NCBI GenBank assembly: GCA_902556355.1
Contig: CACDVW010000011.1
Location: 1-40,250, forward strand
DNA: 40,250 nt
DNA from: an uncultured SAR86 cluster bacterium
Lineage (GTDB): Bacteria > Pseudomonadota > Gammaproteobacteria > Magnimaribacterales > D2472
Reading direction: 5' to 3'
The position numbers and the translations under genes were made by a program. Below, piece by piece: positions 10,416 through 18,464 of the stretch. The stretch's first letter is position 1; every line of letters begins with the position of its first letter. Below the pieces are notes generated by a model. It saw nothing but the letters and a program-made list of their open reading frames with translations. It searched no databases and had not been told where the DNA came from.

Positions 10416-10874
10416 TTAATTTACCTCTATTTTCTTGATTTCTTTTAAACCGAATTCATCTTGAAAGAGCAAAACTAGATGAGATATTTGCAAAGTTAAA
10501 GGTATAGCTATTTCAAATTCTTGATCAATGTAGCCACTAAATATTTCATTTTCTTCGTAACCAATATGATCAACATGAAAATAAAAAGGATCACCAAGAC
10601 CCACAAGTAAAACTTCTTTGCCCTCTTTATTTAAAGCGCGCAGAGCATATTTATCTTTTTTAGAAAGAGTATGATATTTACTCATGCTTAATTTGCTTGG
10701 TTTCTCAATTTTTATTGATTTAAGTGTCATGCTATCAAAACTTGCAGACACGCTATAAATCATAGCTTCATTATCAAGAGAAATATTTTCAGGTGATAAA
10801 TAATTTTGAGGACCCTTACTGAGACCAGCTTCAAGGTTTAGACTTAAAAGTAATATAAATATTTTTTTTACCAT
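10416..10874 (-). CDS. Small exported protein of unknown function, coupled to the M64 peptidase gene
   Basis: Track ORF begins 10883; the second Met (MVKKIFILLL) gives a better signal peptide and an ATGGTAA overlap with the upstream stop. Confidence 0.65.
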   Translation of the reverse strand: MVKKIFILLLSLNLEAGLSKGPQNYLSPENISLDNEAMIYSVSASFDSMTLKSIKIEKPSKLSMSKYHTLSKKDKYALRALNKEGKEVLLVGLGDPFYFHVDHIGYEENEIFSGYIDQEFEIAIPLTLQISHLVLLFQDEFGLKEIKKIEVN

Positions 10875-12997
10875 TTTGACCAATTAATACCCCATGTAAA
10901 TCCTAATGGTCCATTCATATAACCGTAATCAAAATTACTATATTGAGATGGATTTGGATCTCTTCTAAAATCATTACACTCTCCAGATGACTGATCGTAG
11001 TCAGCACACCAAGTAAAATTTGATTGGAATATACCTTCATAAAAATCATTATTATCTAAAATATCATCAGGAGATGTTATTGTTCCAGTTAAATCAAAAG
11101 CTTTTGCAGTATATATTTGAACAGAATTGTCAGCTGGTCTATTAAAACTAACTGATTTTTGATTCTCGAGCTCTGGTTGCTCTTCACCATTCACATACCA
11201 TTTAAGTGTAATTTTTGATGTATCATAATTTGCTAGTATCGTCATATCCCATCTGTTGTTACCATTTGAAAATCCAAAATCAACATCATCGAATGCATTA
11301 TAAAAACCTTGGTTGTGAATTGATCCAACCGCAAAACCCTCAACATTTACTGGACCATATCCTCCACTAGAACATGAATCCATAATTGAACAAAATGTTG
11401 GTCTATAGTTATCAAACTCTCCAAAGTAATTACCCTCAAATAATCCAACTTTAGAGCATTCTGGGTTTTTTCTAATAAATGGATATGTCACTTCTCCAGT
11501 GTCAGGATCTGTTACTCCTGCACCCCATTCATTAACCAAACAGGAACAACCTTCGCCATCAATATATTCTCTAGTTCTAATATCATAGATTCTTCCATCA
11601 CCCCAGTTGTAACAGACTTTTACATCCTTACCTAAAACATTTAGATGATCTTCAATATGATGTTTCCATTTGAGCAAAGATATTGAGGATTGTGTGGTTG
11701 TATTAGGATTTAAATCAGCCCAAGCAGATACATCTCTATCATCAGTACTTCTATACTCATCACCCATAAAACCATGTGCATGGCCTAACTCATGCATTAA
11801 TGTGGTACTTGTTCTTTCTGGGTCATTTTCTCTTATTCTTTGAATGTTTTTATTTCCTGAATTTACTCCTCTTCCATCAATTCTTGTAAGCACAGATATT
11901 AAATGTCTTCTATATTCGTATCCAGGAAGGAAGTCTGGAAAAAGATCAGTATCCATTTCACCAATACAATATATTGTTTCATCAAAATCAGCACACCCTG
12001 TTCTAATTCCAAACGGGGATGAGCCATCAGGATCAATGGGTTCTGCAGAAAGAATAGTAAAGTAATTTGGATTAAAAAACTCTGATGCATCAGAATCATT
12101 GAGTTTATTTACAGATGCTAAGAGCGCCCTTCTATATAAATTTATATCAATCTCTCCATTAAGAGAGTCACCAACGAATAAATATTTCGTACCAGCAGCA
12201 GAGTCTGGACCTCCAGACAGATAATATATTTCATAGTCCTTTGAAACTTTTTGACCTCCTTCAAACCCGTCTGTAGGGTCAACATCTTGTTGAATAGTTA
12301 TTGTTCTTCTGTTTCCAGCAAACCATGACTCAAAAATTACTGAATCATAATTAGTTCCATCAAATACTCTAATTTCAGCATCATAAAGACCACCACTTTG
12401 AAGTGAAGATAAATCAAAACTAAGAATCCCATCCCCTTCTGTTTCTGTAGAAGTATCAGGTGAGAAATTACCAGGAATTTCAGCATTACCTAAAACCATA
12501 TCAAAACTTAATTCATTTAGCTCGCTATCTGAATCTGTAACTTTAATGTTAAATGAAAGATTAGGATTATGAATCAAAGTATCTTTTGAAAAATTGATAT
12601 CTGATAGAACGCCAATTTCAGGTTCATCATTTACAGAATTAATAGTTATGTTAACTGTTGCATTTTTGGTAACATTTTTTTCTTCAGCAGTAACAGAGTA
12701 TTCGAATTGATCAGAACCAAAAAAATCTGAATCTGGTGTATAGGTTATTTCACCTGATGATGATAAATCTAAAGTACCCTTTGAAGTAGATGAGATTAGC
12801 GAATAGGTAATTGTAACAGTTTCATTTGCAGTAGCATTTAATGAGCCGGAGTATTGTGAATCTTCATCAACAGAGAATGCTGTTAGTCCAATTGTAAGAG
12901 AAAACGGTATAGGCTCAGGAGCAGAAACTTCCGAGCTTCCTCCACCACCACAAGCAGATAATATGAATAAAATTGATAATAAAAAAAGTTTTTTCAC
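10868..12997 (-). CDS. Lipoprotein with cadherin-like/tandem-95 repeat and M64 (IgA-peptidase-like) metallopeptidase domain
   Basis: SACGGGGSSE lipobox; VDEDSQYSGSLNATA...TYTPDSDFFGSDQFEY; TLMHELGHAHGFMGDEYRS zinc motif; NYRPTFCSIMDSC. Confidence 0.85.
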   Translation of the reverse strand: MKKLFLLSILFILSACGGGGSSEVSAPEPIPFSLTIGLTAFSVDEDSQYSGSLNATANETVTITYSLISSTSKGTLDLSSSGEITYTPDSDFFGSDQFEYSVTAEEKNVTKNATVNITINSVNDEPEIGVLSDINFSKDTLIHNPNLSFNIKVTDSDSELNELSFDMVLGNAEIPGNFSPDTSTETEGDGILSFDLSSLQSGGLYDAEIRVFDGTNYDSVIFESWFAGNRRTITIQQDVDPTDGFEGGQKVSKDYEIYYLSGGPDSAAGTKYLFVGDSLNGEIDINLYRRALLASVNKLNDSDASEFFNPNYFTILSAEPIDPDGSSPFGIRTGCADFDETIYCIGEMDTDLFPDFLPGYEYRRHLISVLTRIDGRGVNSGNKNIQRIRENDPERTSTTLMHELGHAHGFMGDEYRSTDDRDVSAWADLNPNTTTQSSISLLKWKHHIEDHLNVLGKDVKVCYNWGDGRIYDIRTREYIDGEGCSCLVNEWGAGVTDPDTGEVTYPFIRKNPECSKVGLFEGNYFGEFDNYRPTFCSIMDSCSSGGYGPVNVEGFAVGSIHNQGFYNAFDDVDFGFSNGNNRWDMTILANYDTSKITLKWYVNGEEQPELENQKSVSFNRPADNSVQIYTAKAFDLTGTITSPDDILDNNDFYEGIFQSNFTWCADYDQSSGECNDFRRDPNPSQYSNFDYGYMNGPLGFTWGINWSKW

Positions 12998-13020
12998 AAA
13001 AAAAATTATACCAATATATA

Positions 13021-13048
13021 AAAAAAGAGGGCTAAAAAGCCCTCTTAA
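13021..13048 (-). terminator. Rho-independent terminator for TonB receptor gene
   Basis: AAGAGGGCT-AAAA-AGCCCTCTT with T-run on minus strand. Confidence 0.92.
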
Positions 13049-13066
13049 ATTTAATCAATTCTAAAA

Positions 13067-16000
13067 TTAGAAATTAACTCTAAAACCTATTTTATAAATT
13101 GGTCCATGATCTTGGTATAAGAATGTCATTTCTTCATATCTTGAATATAAATGAACATCTTGATCAGTTACGTTAATTCCTTCAACAAATACAGCTGCAG
13201 TATCACTTAGGTTGTAAGTAGCATTGAAATCTACTGTACTTCTTTCAGTAACAAACAATGGGTTATATTGATCGTATCCAGTAAAGTATTCACCAGTTAC
13301 GTTGTAGGCAACCCTTGCTGATATTTTTTCATTTTCATAAAAGACAGCTAAGTTAGCAGCATCACCAAATCCTGGTAAAGCAAACTGCTCTGAGGCATCT
13401 GCTGCAGGATAAGGATCAACATCCGTATCACCACTAATCATTGTTACGTTAGCTACAACACCCCAATCATTATCGAATAAATGCTGAACAGCAAGTTCAA
13501 CTCCTTCAAGTGTTCCATCATATTGATTGATAGGTTTTGCTAAATTAAATATATATAAAGGGTCGTCTCCATTGCTTTGGAATACAGCATTACCATTTCC
13601 AGGATCAGCAAAGCAGTCCTCTTGATTATTACATCCAAATGAGAAACCTGTGTTATTTAACCATGCCCAGTCAAACTGATTTGACCATCCACATGCCCAG
13701 TAACCCTGAGGGGCTGTCCACTGACATAATGCATCTGCATTATCTTCAGTTGCTAAAGCTGCTCTAGGCCCTCTAGTAATATCTGTTACGCCATTAAATG
13801 ATCCTTGCTCGAAACCAGCGCCATGATAGCCTTCAATATCTTTAACAAAAACGTTAACAGCAACATAACTACCTTCTTTATAGTAATACTCATATGCTAA
13901 ATCAACGTTAGTAGACTCATATGGCTCCAGTGCTGGGTTACCAGTCCCTAATGTAGCAGGATACATCCAGCTAAATGCAGCAGGAGTAGATACTGAAACA
14001 TCCATTTGCTCTAGAGCTGGTCTAGCTATAGTTTTACTTGCTGCAAACTTGATAACTCTGTTTTCAGCATGCTCAAAAGTTACATTTAAACTTGGTAAAA
14101 CGTAATCATTTGATCCTGTTCCAGTATAGGTTGCAGGCCCTGTCATAAGACCAACCTTATCACCGTATGAGAATGCACCTAAGCTCCATACTGTATTTGT
14201 AGGAACAGTCGTATCAGCAGTAGATGTTCTTTCCTCATCTTCATACCTAATACCAAATTGTGCTCTTAATTCTTGTCCTTTTTCTGTAACAGTTTCAAAG
14301 TTGAAGTTAACAAATAAAGCTTCTAATTCTTCTTTAATAACTGAGATTGAATCCCTGTCACCATAACAACCTTCTAATTGCCCCCAATTAGATGTTGGAG
14401 CTTCATACATATCTACTGCTCTTAATCCGTTTGGATTTCCATCAGCATCAAACGCATCATTTCTGTAACATGAAGATGGCCAATCTGAAGCAGGTCCATA
14501 AGCGTTCCACCATGTTCCGTCACCAGTATTTAAGTCTCCCATAAAACCAGCTCTACCAAACCAGTAGAATAAATCTTCTTGACTCATATCAAAATAATAG
14601 AAATTTCCTGTTGAGCCTAAGAAACCTGGGATAGAAACTTTAGTAAGAACATCATCAGGGAGCATCGCATATGTCATGTTTACTGGATCGCCATCTGCGA
14701 TGTGACCAGTTCTGACATAGTTAAACCATTTTTGACTATTAAACACAGTTTCTTGAGTTGAGTAACCAAAGTCAATAGATGTCAATGATTCCATAAACAT
14801 ACCTTCATTGTTATCCCATGTTCCGATTAACTGGAACTGATCAAGGTCGCTTTTTCTTTCTTGATAGTTTACATATGCTTCTCTTGGTCCGATATCGCTA
14901 GCATCAAACTCAGTGACGCCTAGATCAGCACCTTGGAAATTTTTATCAACTTGCCATGCAAGATTTCCATTTACTGATTGTGTGAAATCAAATGTTCTAT
15001 TTCTAAAACATGCTGACGCTTCATTTACAGGCCACCAGCCCCAAGCTGCCCAACAACCGTTACCAAAAGTTGCACTACTTGTAGCACTTCCACCAGGGTT
15101 ACCTTTATAACCAGCTGTTGAATCATGATAATCAGCAGTAAGTGTGAAGTTATCAGTAAGTCTAAACTCTAAATTTAAACCAATAGATTTGTTGTTTGTG
15201 TCATCATTTGCCCACTTAAAGTTGTTGTTAAATATACCACCATTGAAATACGTGCCATTAACAAATGCGCTTGTTACTGCACCATTAGGGCTTACTGTCA
15301 TGCTTGTTGTATCCCAACCTGATAACCATGAACCAGCTTCAACACCGAACTGACTTGCGTTAACAGATGAAATTGTGTAATCAAGAGTAGCAGTTACGAT
15401 TCCTTGCTCCCATTGAAGAGTAGTTTGAAGATTCTCTCTAGTTCTTTCATTATCCATGTTTTTATATAAAAGACCACTTGGATAAAAGAATGCACCATCT
15501 TCTCTTGTGTTGTTATTTGTTATTGTTGCATTTCCAGGAACATTGTTAATAATTGGGCTTGGTAACCATGTTATCTCGTTGGTACCTGATTCTCTGTTAT
15601 GCATTACATGATGAGAGCCTGAAACTGAGAAGCCCCATTTAGCATCACCAATTTCACCATTTCTTAAAAAGACTAAATCTACCTCTGGAGTGTGATCATC
15701 TCCTTTTTCTACAGATGAATGATGCATAGCTCTAACTGAAATACCGCCACCATTTTTACCATCTATTGGTTTTGTTGTTACCATGTTGATAGTAGCGCCA
15801 AGTCCACCTGTTGGAAGAATTGCATTAGCAGATTTATATACTTCAACTGCTGCAACACCAGAGGATGATACATCACCAAAGTCGAATGATCTTCCACCAA
15901 CCCATAAAGGCGGTACTGTTGGCATTGATCTGCCATTTAGAGTTACCAAGTTAAATTCTGGTCCTAATCCTCTAATTGTTACAGATGTGCTTTCACCATT

Positions 16001-16264
16001 ATCTCTATTAGTAGTAACACCAACAAGTCTAGATAACGCTTCAGCAATATTTCTATCAGCAAATTTACCAATATCCTCAGCTGTTATGGCATCTACAACA
16101 CCAACGTTTTCTCTTTTAATTGATATAGCATCAATCAAACTAGATCTAATTCCAGTTGTTACTACTTCCTCGACTTCTGCATTTTCAGCCTCTTCTGCTT
16201 CTTCAGCAAAAGTAAAAGTTGATAAAGGTAATAAAACCATTAATGATAATAAATATTTATTCAC
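13067..16264 (-). CDS. TonB-dependent receptor (TIGR01782/Caulobacter-Xanthomonas type)
   Basis: Signal peptide; EEVVTTGIRSSLIDAISIKRENVGVVDAITAEDIGKFADRNIAEALSRLVGVTTNRDNGE...TIRGLGPEFNLVTLNGR; GTG start with AAGGGG SD; C-terminal Phe. Confidence 0.96.
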   Translation of the reverse strand: MNKYLLSLMVLLPLSTFTFAEEAEEAENAEVEEVVTTGIRSSLIDAISIKRENVGVVDAITAEDIGKFADRNIAEALSRLVGVTTNRDNGESTSVTIRGLGPEFNLVTLNGRSMPTVPPLWVGGRSFDFGDVSSSGVAAVEVYKSANAILPTGGLGATINMVTTKPIDGKNGGGISVRAMHHSSVEKGDDHTPEVDLVFLRNGEIGDAKWGFSVSGSHHVMHNRESGTNEITWLPSPIINNVPGNATITNNNTREDGAFFYPSGLLYKNMDNERTRENLQTTLQWEQGIVTATLDYTISSVNASQFGVEAGSWLSGWDTTSMTVSPNGAVTSAFVNGTYFNGGIFNNNFKWANDDTNNKSIGLNLEFRLTDNFTLTADYHDSTAGYKGNPGGSATSSATFGNGCWAAWGWWPVNEASACFRNRTFDFTQSVNGNLAWQVDKNFQGADLGVTEFDASDIGPREAYVNYQERKSDLDQFQLIGTWDNNEGMFMESLTSIDFGYSTQETVFNSQKWFNYVRTGHIADGDPVNMTYAMLPDDVLTKVSIPGFLGSTGNFYYFDMSQEDLFYWFGRAGFMGDLNTGDGTWWNAYGPASDWPSSCYRNDAFDADGNPNGLRAVDMYEAPTSNWGQLEGCYGDRDSISVIKEELEALFVNFNFETVTEKGQELRAQFGIRYEDEERTSTADTTVPTNTVWSLGAFSYGDKVGLMTGPATYTGTGSNDYVLPSLNVTFEHAENRVIKFAASKTIARPALEQMDVSVSTPAAFSWMYPATLGTGNPALEPYESTNVDLAYEYYYKEGSYVAVNVFVKDIEGYHGAGFEQGSFNGVTDITRGPRAALATEDNADALCQWTAPQGYWACGWSNQFDWAWLNNTGFSFGCNNQEDCFADPGNGNAVFQSNGDDPLYIFNLAKPINQYDGTLEGVELAVQHLFDNDWGVVANVTMISGDTDVDPYPAADASEQFALPGFGDAANLAVFYENEKISARVAYNVTGEYFTGYDQYNPLFVTERSTVDFNATYNLSDTAAVFVEGINVTDQDVHLYSRYEEMTFLYQDHGPIYKIGFRVNF

Positions 16265-16298
16265 GGATTTCCCCTTAAAAAATTAACGAAATTAGGCG

Positions 16299-16324
16299 CA
16301 TTTAACCCTCTTGTTGGTTAAATG
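16299..16324. promoter_or_regulatory. 9-bp inverted repeat in 5' leader of TonB receptor
   Basis: CATTTAACC-8nt-GGTTAAATG, perfect arms. Confidence 0.7.
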
Positions 16325-16334
16325 TCAAGATTTA

Positions 16335-16376
16335 TGTAAATAGTATAAAAAATGTAAATAATTTACACTATTTACA
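16335..16376. promoter_or_regulatory. Nested palindromic operator-like cluster upstream of TonB receptor
   Basis: TGTAAATAGT...TGTAAATAATTTACA...ACTATTTACA; inner 15-bp perfect palindrome at 16353-16367. Confidence 0.7.
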
Positions 16377-16440
16377 CATAAAATAGATGTAATTAAATCG
16401 TTAAATTATTGTGATTTTTTTACTTAAGATTTATAAATGA

Positions 16441-16686
16441 TTATCTTGATTCTTTAGGTCTAGATTCATTTACAACTAGCTTTCTTCCGTCAACTTCTGC
16501 TTCATTCAGTGCATCAATTGCAGCCTCAGCTCCATCACTCATCTCAACAAAACCAAATCCTCTAGAACGATTAGTCATCCTGTCAGTAATAATCTTTGCA
16601 GAAGTTACGGTGCCGTGTTCAGCGAAAAGATTTTCAAGGTCTTGATCATTCATTCCCCATGAAATATTTCCAACGTATATATTCAT
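16441..16686 (-). CDS. RRM-domain RNA-binding protein
   Basis: NIYVGNISWGMNDQDLENLFAEHGTV...SRGFGFVEMSD (RNP2 and RNP1). Confidence 0.95.
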   Translation of the reverse strand: MNIYVGNISWGMNDQDLENLFAEHGTVTSAKIITDRMTNRSRGFGFVEMSDGAEAAIDALNEAEVDGRKLVVNESRPKESR

Positions 16687-16748
16687 TTATATCCTATTAT
16701 TAAAAAAGGTGTATCTTACAGTAAAAAATAGCGCAATAGTACAAAAAA

Positions 16749-17678
16749 TTAATCTTCTATGAAATTTAATACGCTTTCTTTATATTCTGACCACCAATCC
16801 AACCCCATAAGGTGAATTTTTTCTAAATTCTCTTCTGAGTCATCGTCTAACATTTTATTAATTTTGCCTATAGGTGAATTAATTCTTAAGTAATTGTTAC
16901 TTATAATATCCTCAGCTATATCGTTGTGAATCTCTGAATCGAGCATCATTCCCATAATGTCATTTCTTAACCAACCAACACCACCCCATTTAGATGATAT
17001 TTCTCCTGAAATTTTTTTCTTATTAAGTCCAGCACCTATGCTAAGCACTTTAATATTATTTGTGTTAAAAAAATTTTTTGCGTGATTAAACCCTATTAAA
17101 GTTGGATTATTTGTTACTACCCCTCCATCAATCATCCACGACCCATTATCCATTTGATATGTTGGGAAATACATCGGAGCTGCACTTGACGCGCAAACTG
17201 CATCAATATAACTAATACTTGGGGTCATATTACTTGAGTGAACTATATGAGATCTTTTTTCTATATCATAACAAAGGGTAACAATTGGCTTCTTTGAATC
17301 GCCAAGTGTTGCATTTCCAAATATCTCTTTAAGAACTTTTACCCTTCCCTTAGTCTCATACCTTGGTCTTGCTTGAATAAGTGAAGCTTGATCCCAAAAA
17401 AAAGAAGTTTCCATAATTCTATCTAAGTAATCTTTAGACCAATATGATTTCAATTCAACTGCACTCATTTCACCATGCGCTAAGCAAGCAGCATTAAAAG
17501 CTCCAGCACTAGTTCCAACAAACATATCAAATATATCTGATATCTTTCTACCGCTTTCAACTTCTAATTTTTTTAAGAAGACGATGCCGGCAATAACTCT
17601 TACACCACCACCATCAAAAGATATTATTTTTTTTGTTTTTTCTTTCTTTTTATTAAAAAGATTTGAAAGGATTTGCAT
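16749..17678 (-). CDS. Patatin-like phospholipase
   Basis: ISFDGGGVRVIAGIVFL, FVGTSAGAFNA (GxSxG), MIDGGVVTNNP (DGG). Confidence 0.92.
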   Translation of the reverse strand: MQILSNLFNKKKEKTKKIISFDGGGVRVIAGIVFLKKLEVESGRKISDIFDMFVGTSAGAFNAACLAHGEMSAVELKSYWSKDYLDRIMETSFFWDQASLIQARPRYETKGRVKVLKEIFGNATLGDSKKPIVTLCYDIEKRSHIVHSSNMTPSISYIDAVCASSAAPMYFPTYQMDNGSWMIDGGVVTNNPTLIGFNHAKNFFNTNNIKVLSIGAGLNKKKISGEISSKWGGVGWLRNDIMGMMLDSEIHNDIAEDIISNNYLRINSPIGKINKMLDDDSEENLEKIHLMGLDWWSEYKESVLNFIED

Positions 17679-17710
17679 AATTTAATTGTACCTTTTAATT
17701 AAATTGTACA

Positions 17711-17742
17711 TAAAAAAAGGGGTTAAAAACCCCTTTTTTAAA
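17711..17742 (-). terminator. Rho-independent terminator
   Basis: AAAAAAGGGGTT-AAA-AACCCCTTTTTT. Confidence 0.92.
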
Positions 17743-17753
17743 ATAAGAAAGTC

Positions 17754-18044
17754 TTATTGCTTAATTCCAGATGTAGCATTAGAGTTTGATACTTCTTTAG
17801 ATACATTTTTTAGAATTGTGCAACTGCCTTTATATGTATCCAATGTGAATGCAGCACATGAACTTCTAGACTCACATAAAGATTGACAAGCTTCTAAGTT
17901 TCTGAATTTCTTTGAAGTTTTTACCGAAGCAATTTTGCCTTTAAGAGATATGTTTTCTTTTTTTTCAAAAACCATATCGGCTGTATATGCTGGAATAGCA
18001 ACGATAATTGCTCCAAGAATAATTAGTTTAGATATTTTTTTCAT
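17754..18044 (-). CDS. Small secreted PAN/Apple-domain-like protein
   Basis: Signal peptide then FRNLEACQSLCESRSSCAAFTLDTYKGSCTILKNV, a typical PAN Cys pattern. Confidence 0.75.
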   Translation of the reverse strand: MKKISKLIILGAIIVAIPAYTADMVFEKKENISLKGKIASVKTSKKFRNLEACQSLCESRSSCAAFTLDTYKGSCTILKNVSKEVSNSNATSGIKQ

Positions 18045-18074
18045 TTTTATACCTTATATAGGGGGTTAATTATA

Positions 18075-18093
18075 ATGTTTACACTGTAAACAT
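18075..18093. promoter_or_regulatory. Operator-like palindrome, copy 1
   Basis: ATGTTTACA-C-TGTAAACAT, perfect 9-bp arms. Confidence 0.8.
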
Positions 18094-18110
18094 ATAGTAT
18101 ATTACATGTG

Positions 18111-18131
18111 AATGTTTGCACTGTAAACATT
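18111..18131. promoter_or_regulatory. Operator-like palindrome, copy 2
   Basis: AATGTTTGCA-C-TGTAAACATT, same 19-mer as copy 1 with one mismatch. Confidence 0.8.
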
Positions 18132-18155
18132 ATTATGAACAAACAATATATAAAA

Positions 18156-18464
18156 TTAATCAATAATTTTTGTATCTAATAGCTTACTTGCTTCTAATAT
18201 GCTGCCAGCATTTTGAGCATTTATGTATCCTGCATCCAAAAGAATCTTGGTTGCCTTTCCTGATCTATTTCCACTCCTGCAGTAGAGATATATTTCTTCA
18301 TCTTTAGGTGTATTTGGTGATAGCTTTAAAATATCTTGCCATTCTATGTGAAGCGCTCCCTCGAGATGCCCAGTATCCCACTCAGCCTCAGTTCTTACAT
18401 CAATAATAGTAAGAGACATGCCTGTAAGAGAAAATATTAAAAGTGATATATATCTAAAATACAC
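18156..18464 (-). CDS. Rhodanese-like domain protein
   Basis: IIDVRTEAEWDTGHLEGALHIEW...IYLYCRSGNRSGKATKILLDAGY, active-site CRSGNRS. Confidence 0.93.
   Translation of the reverse strand: MYFRYISLLIFSLTGMSLTIIDVRTEAEWDTGHLEGALHIEWQDILKLSPNTPKDEEIYLYCRSGNRSGKATKILLDAGYINAQNAGSILEASKLLDTKIID

Noticed and set aside
16749-17678. Patatin-like phospholipase as a CBASS effector
   Set aside because: No CD-NTase, Cap2/Cap3 or other defence gene adjacent; neighbours are RRM protein, PAN-like protein, rhodanese
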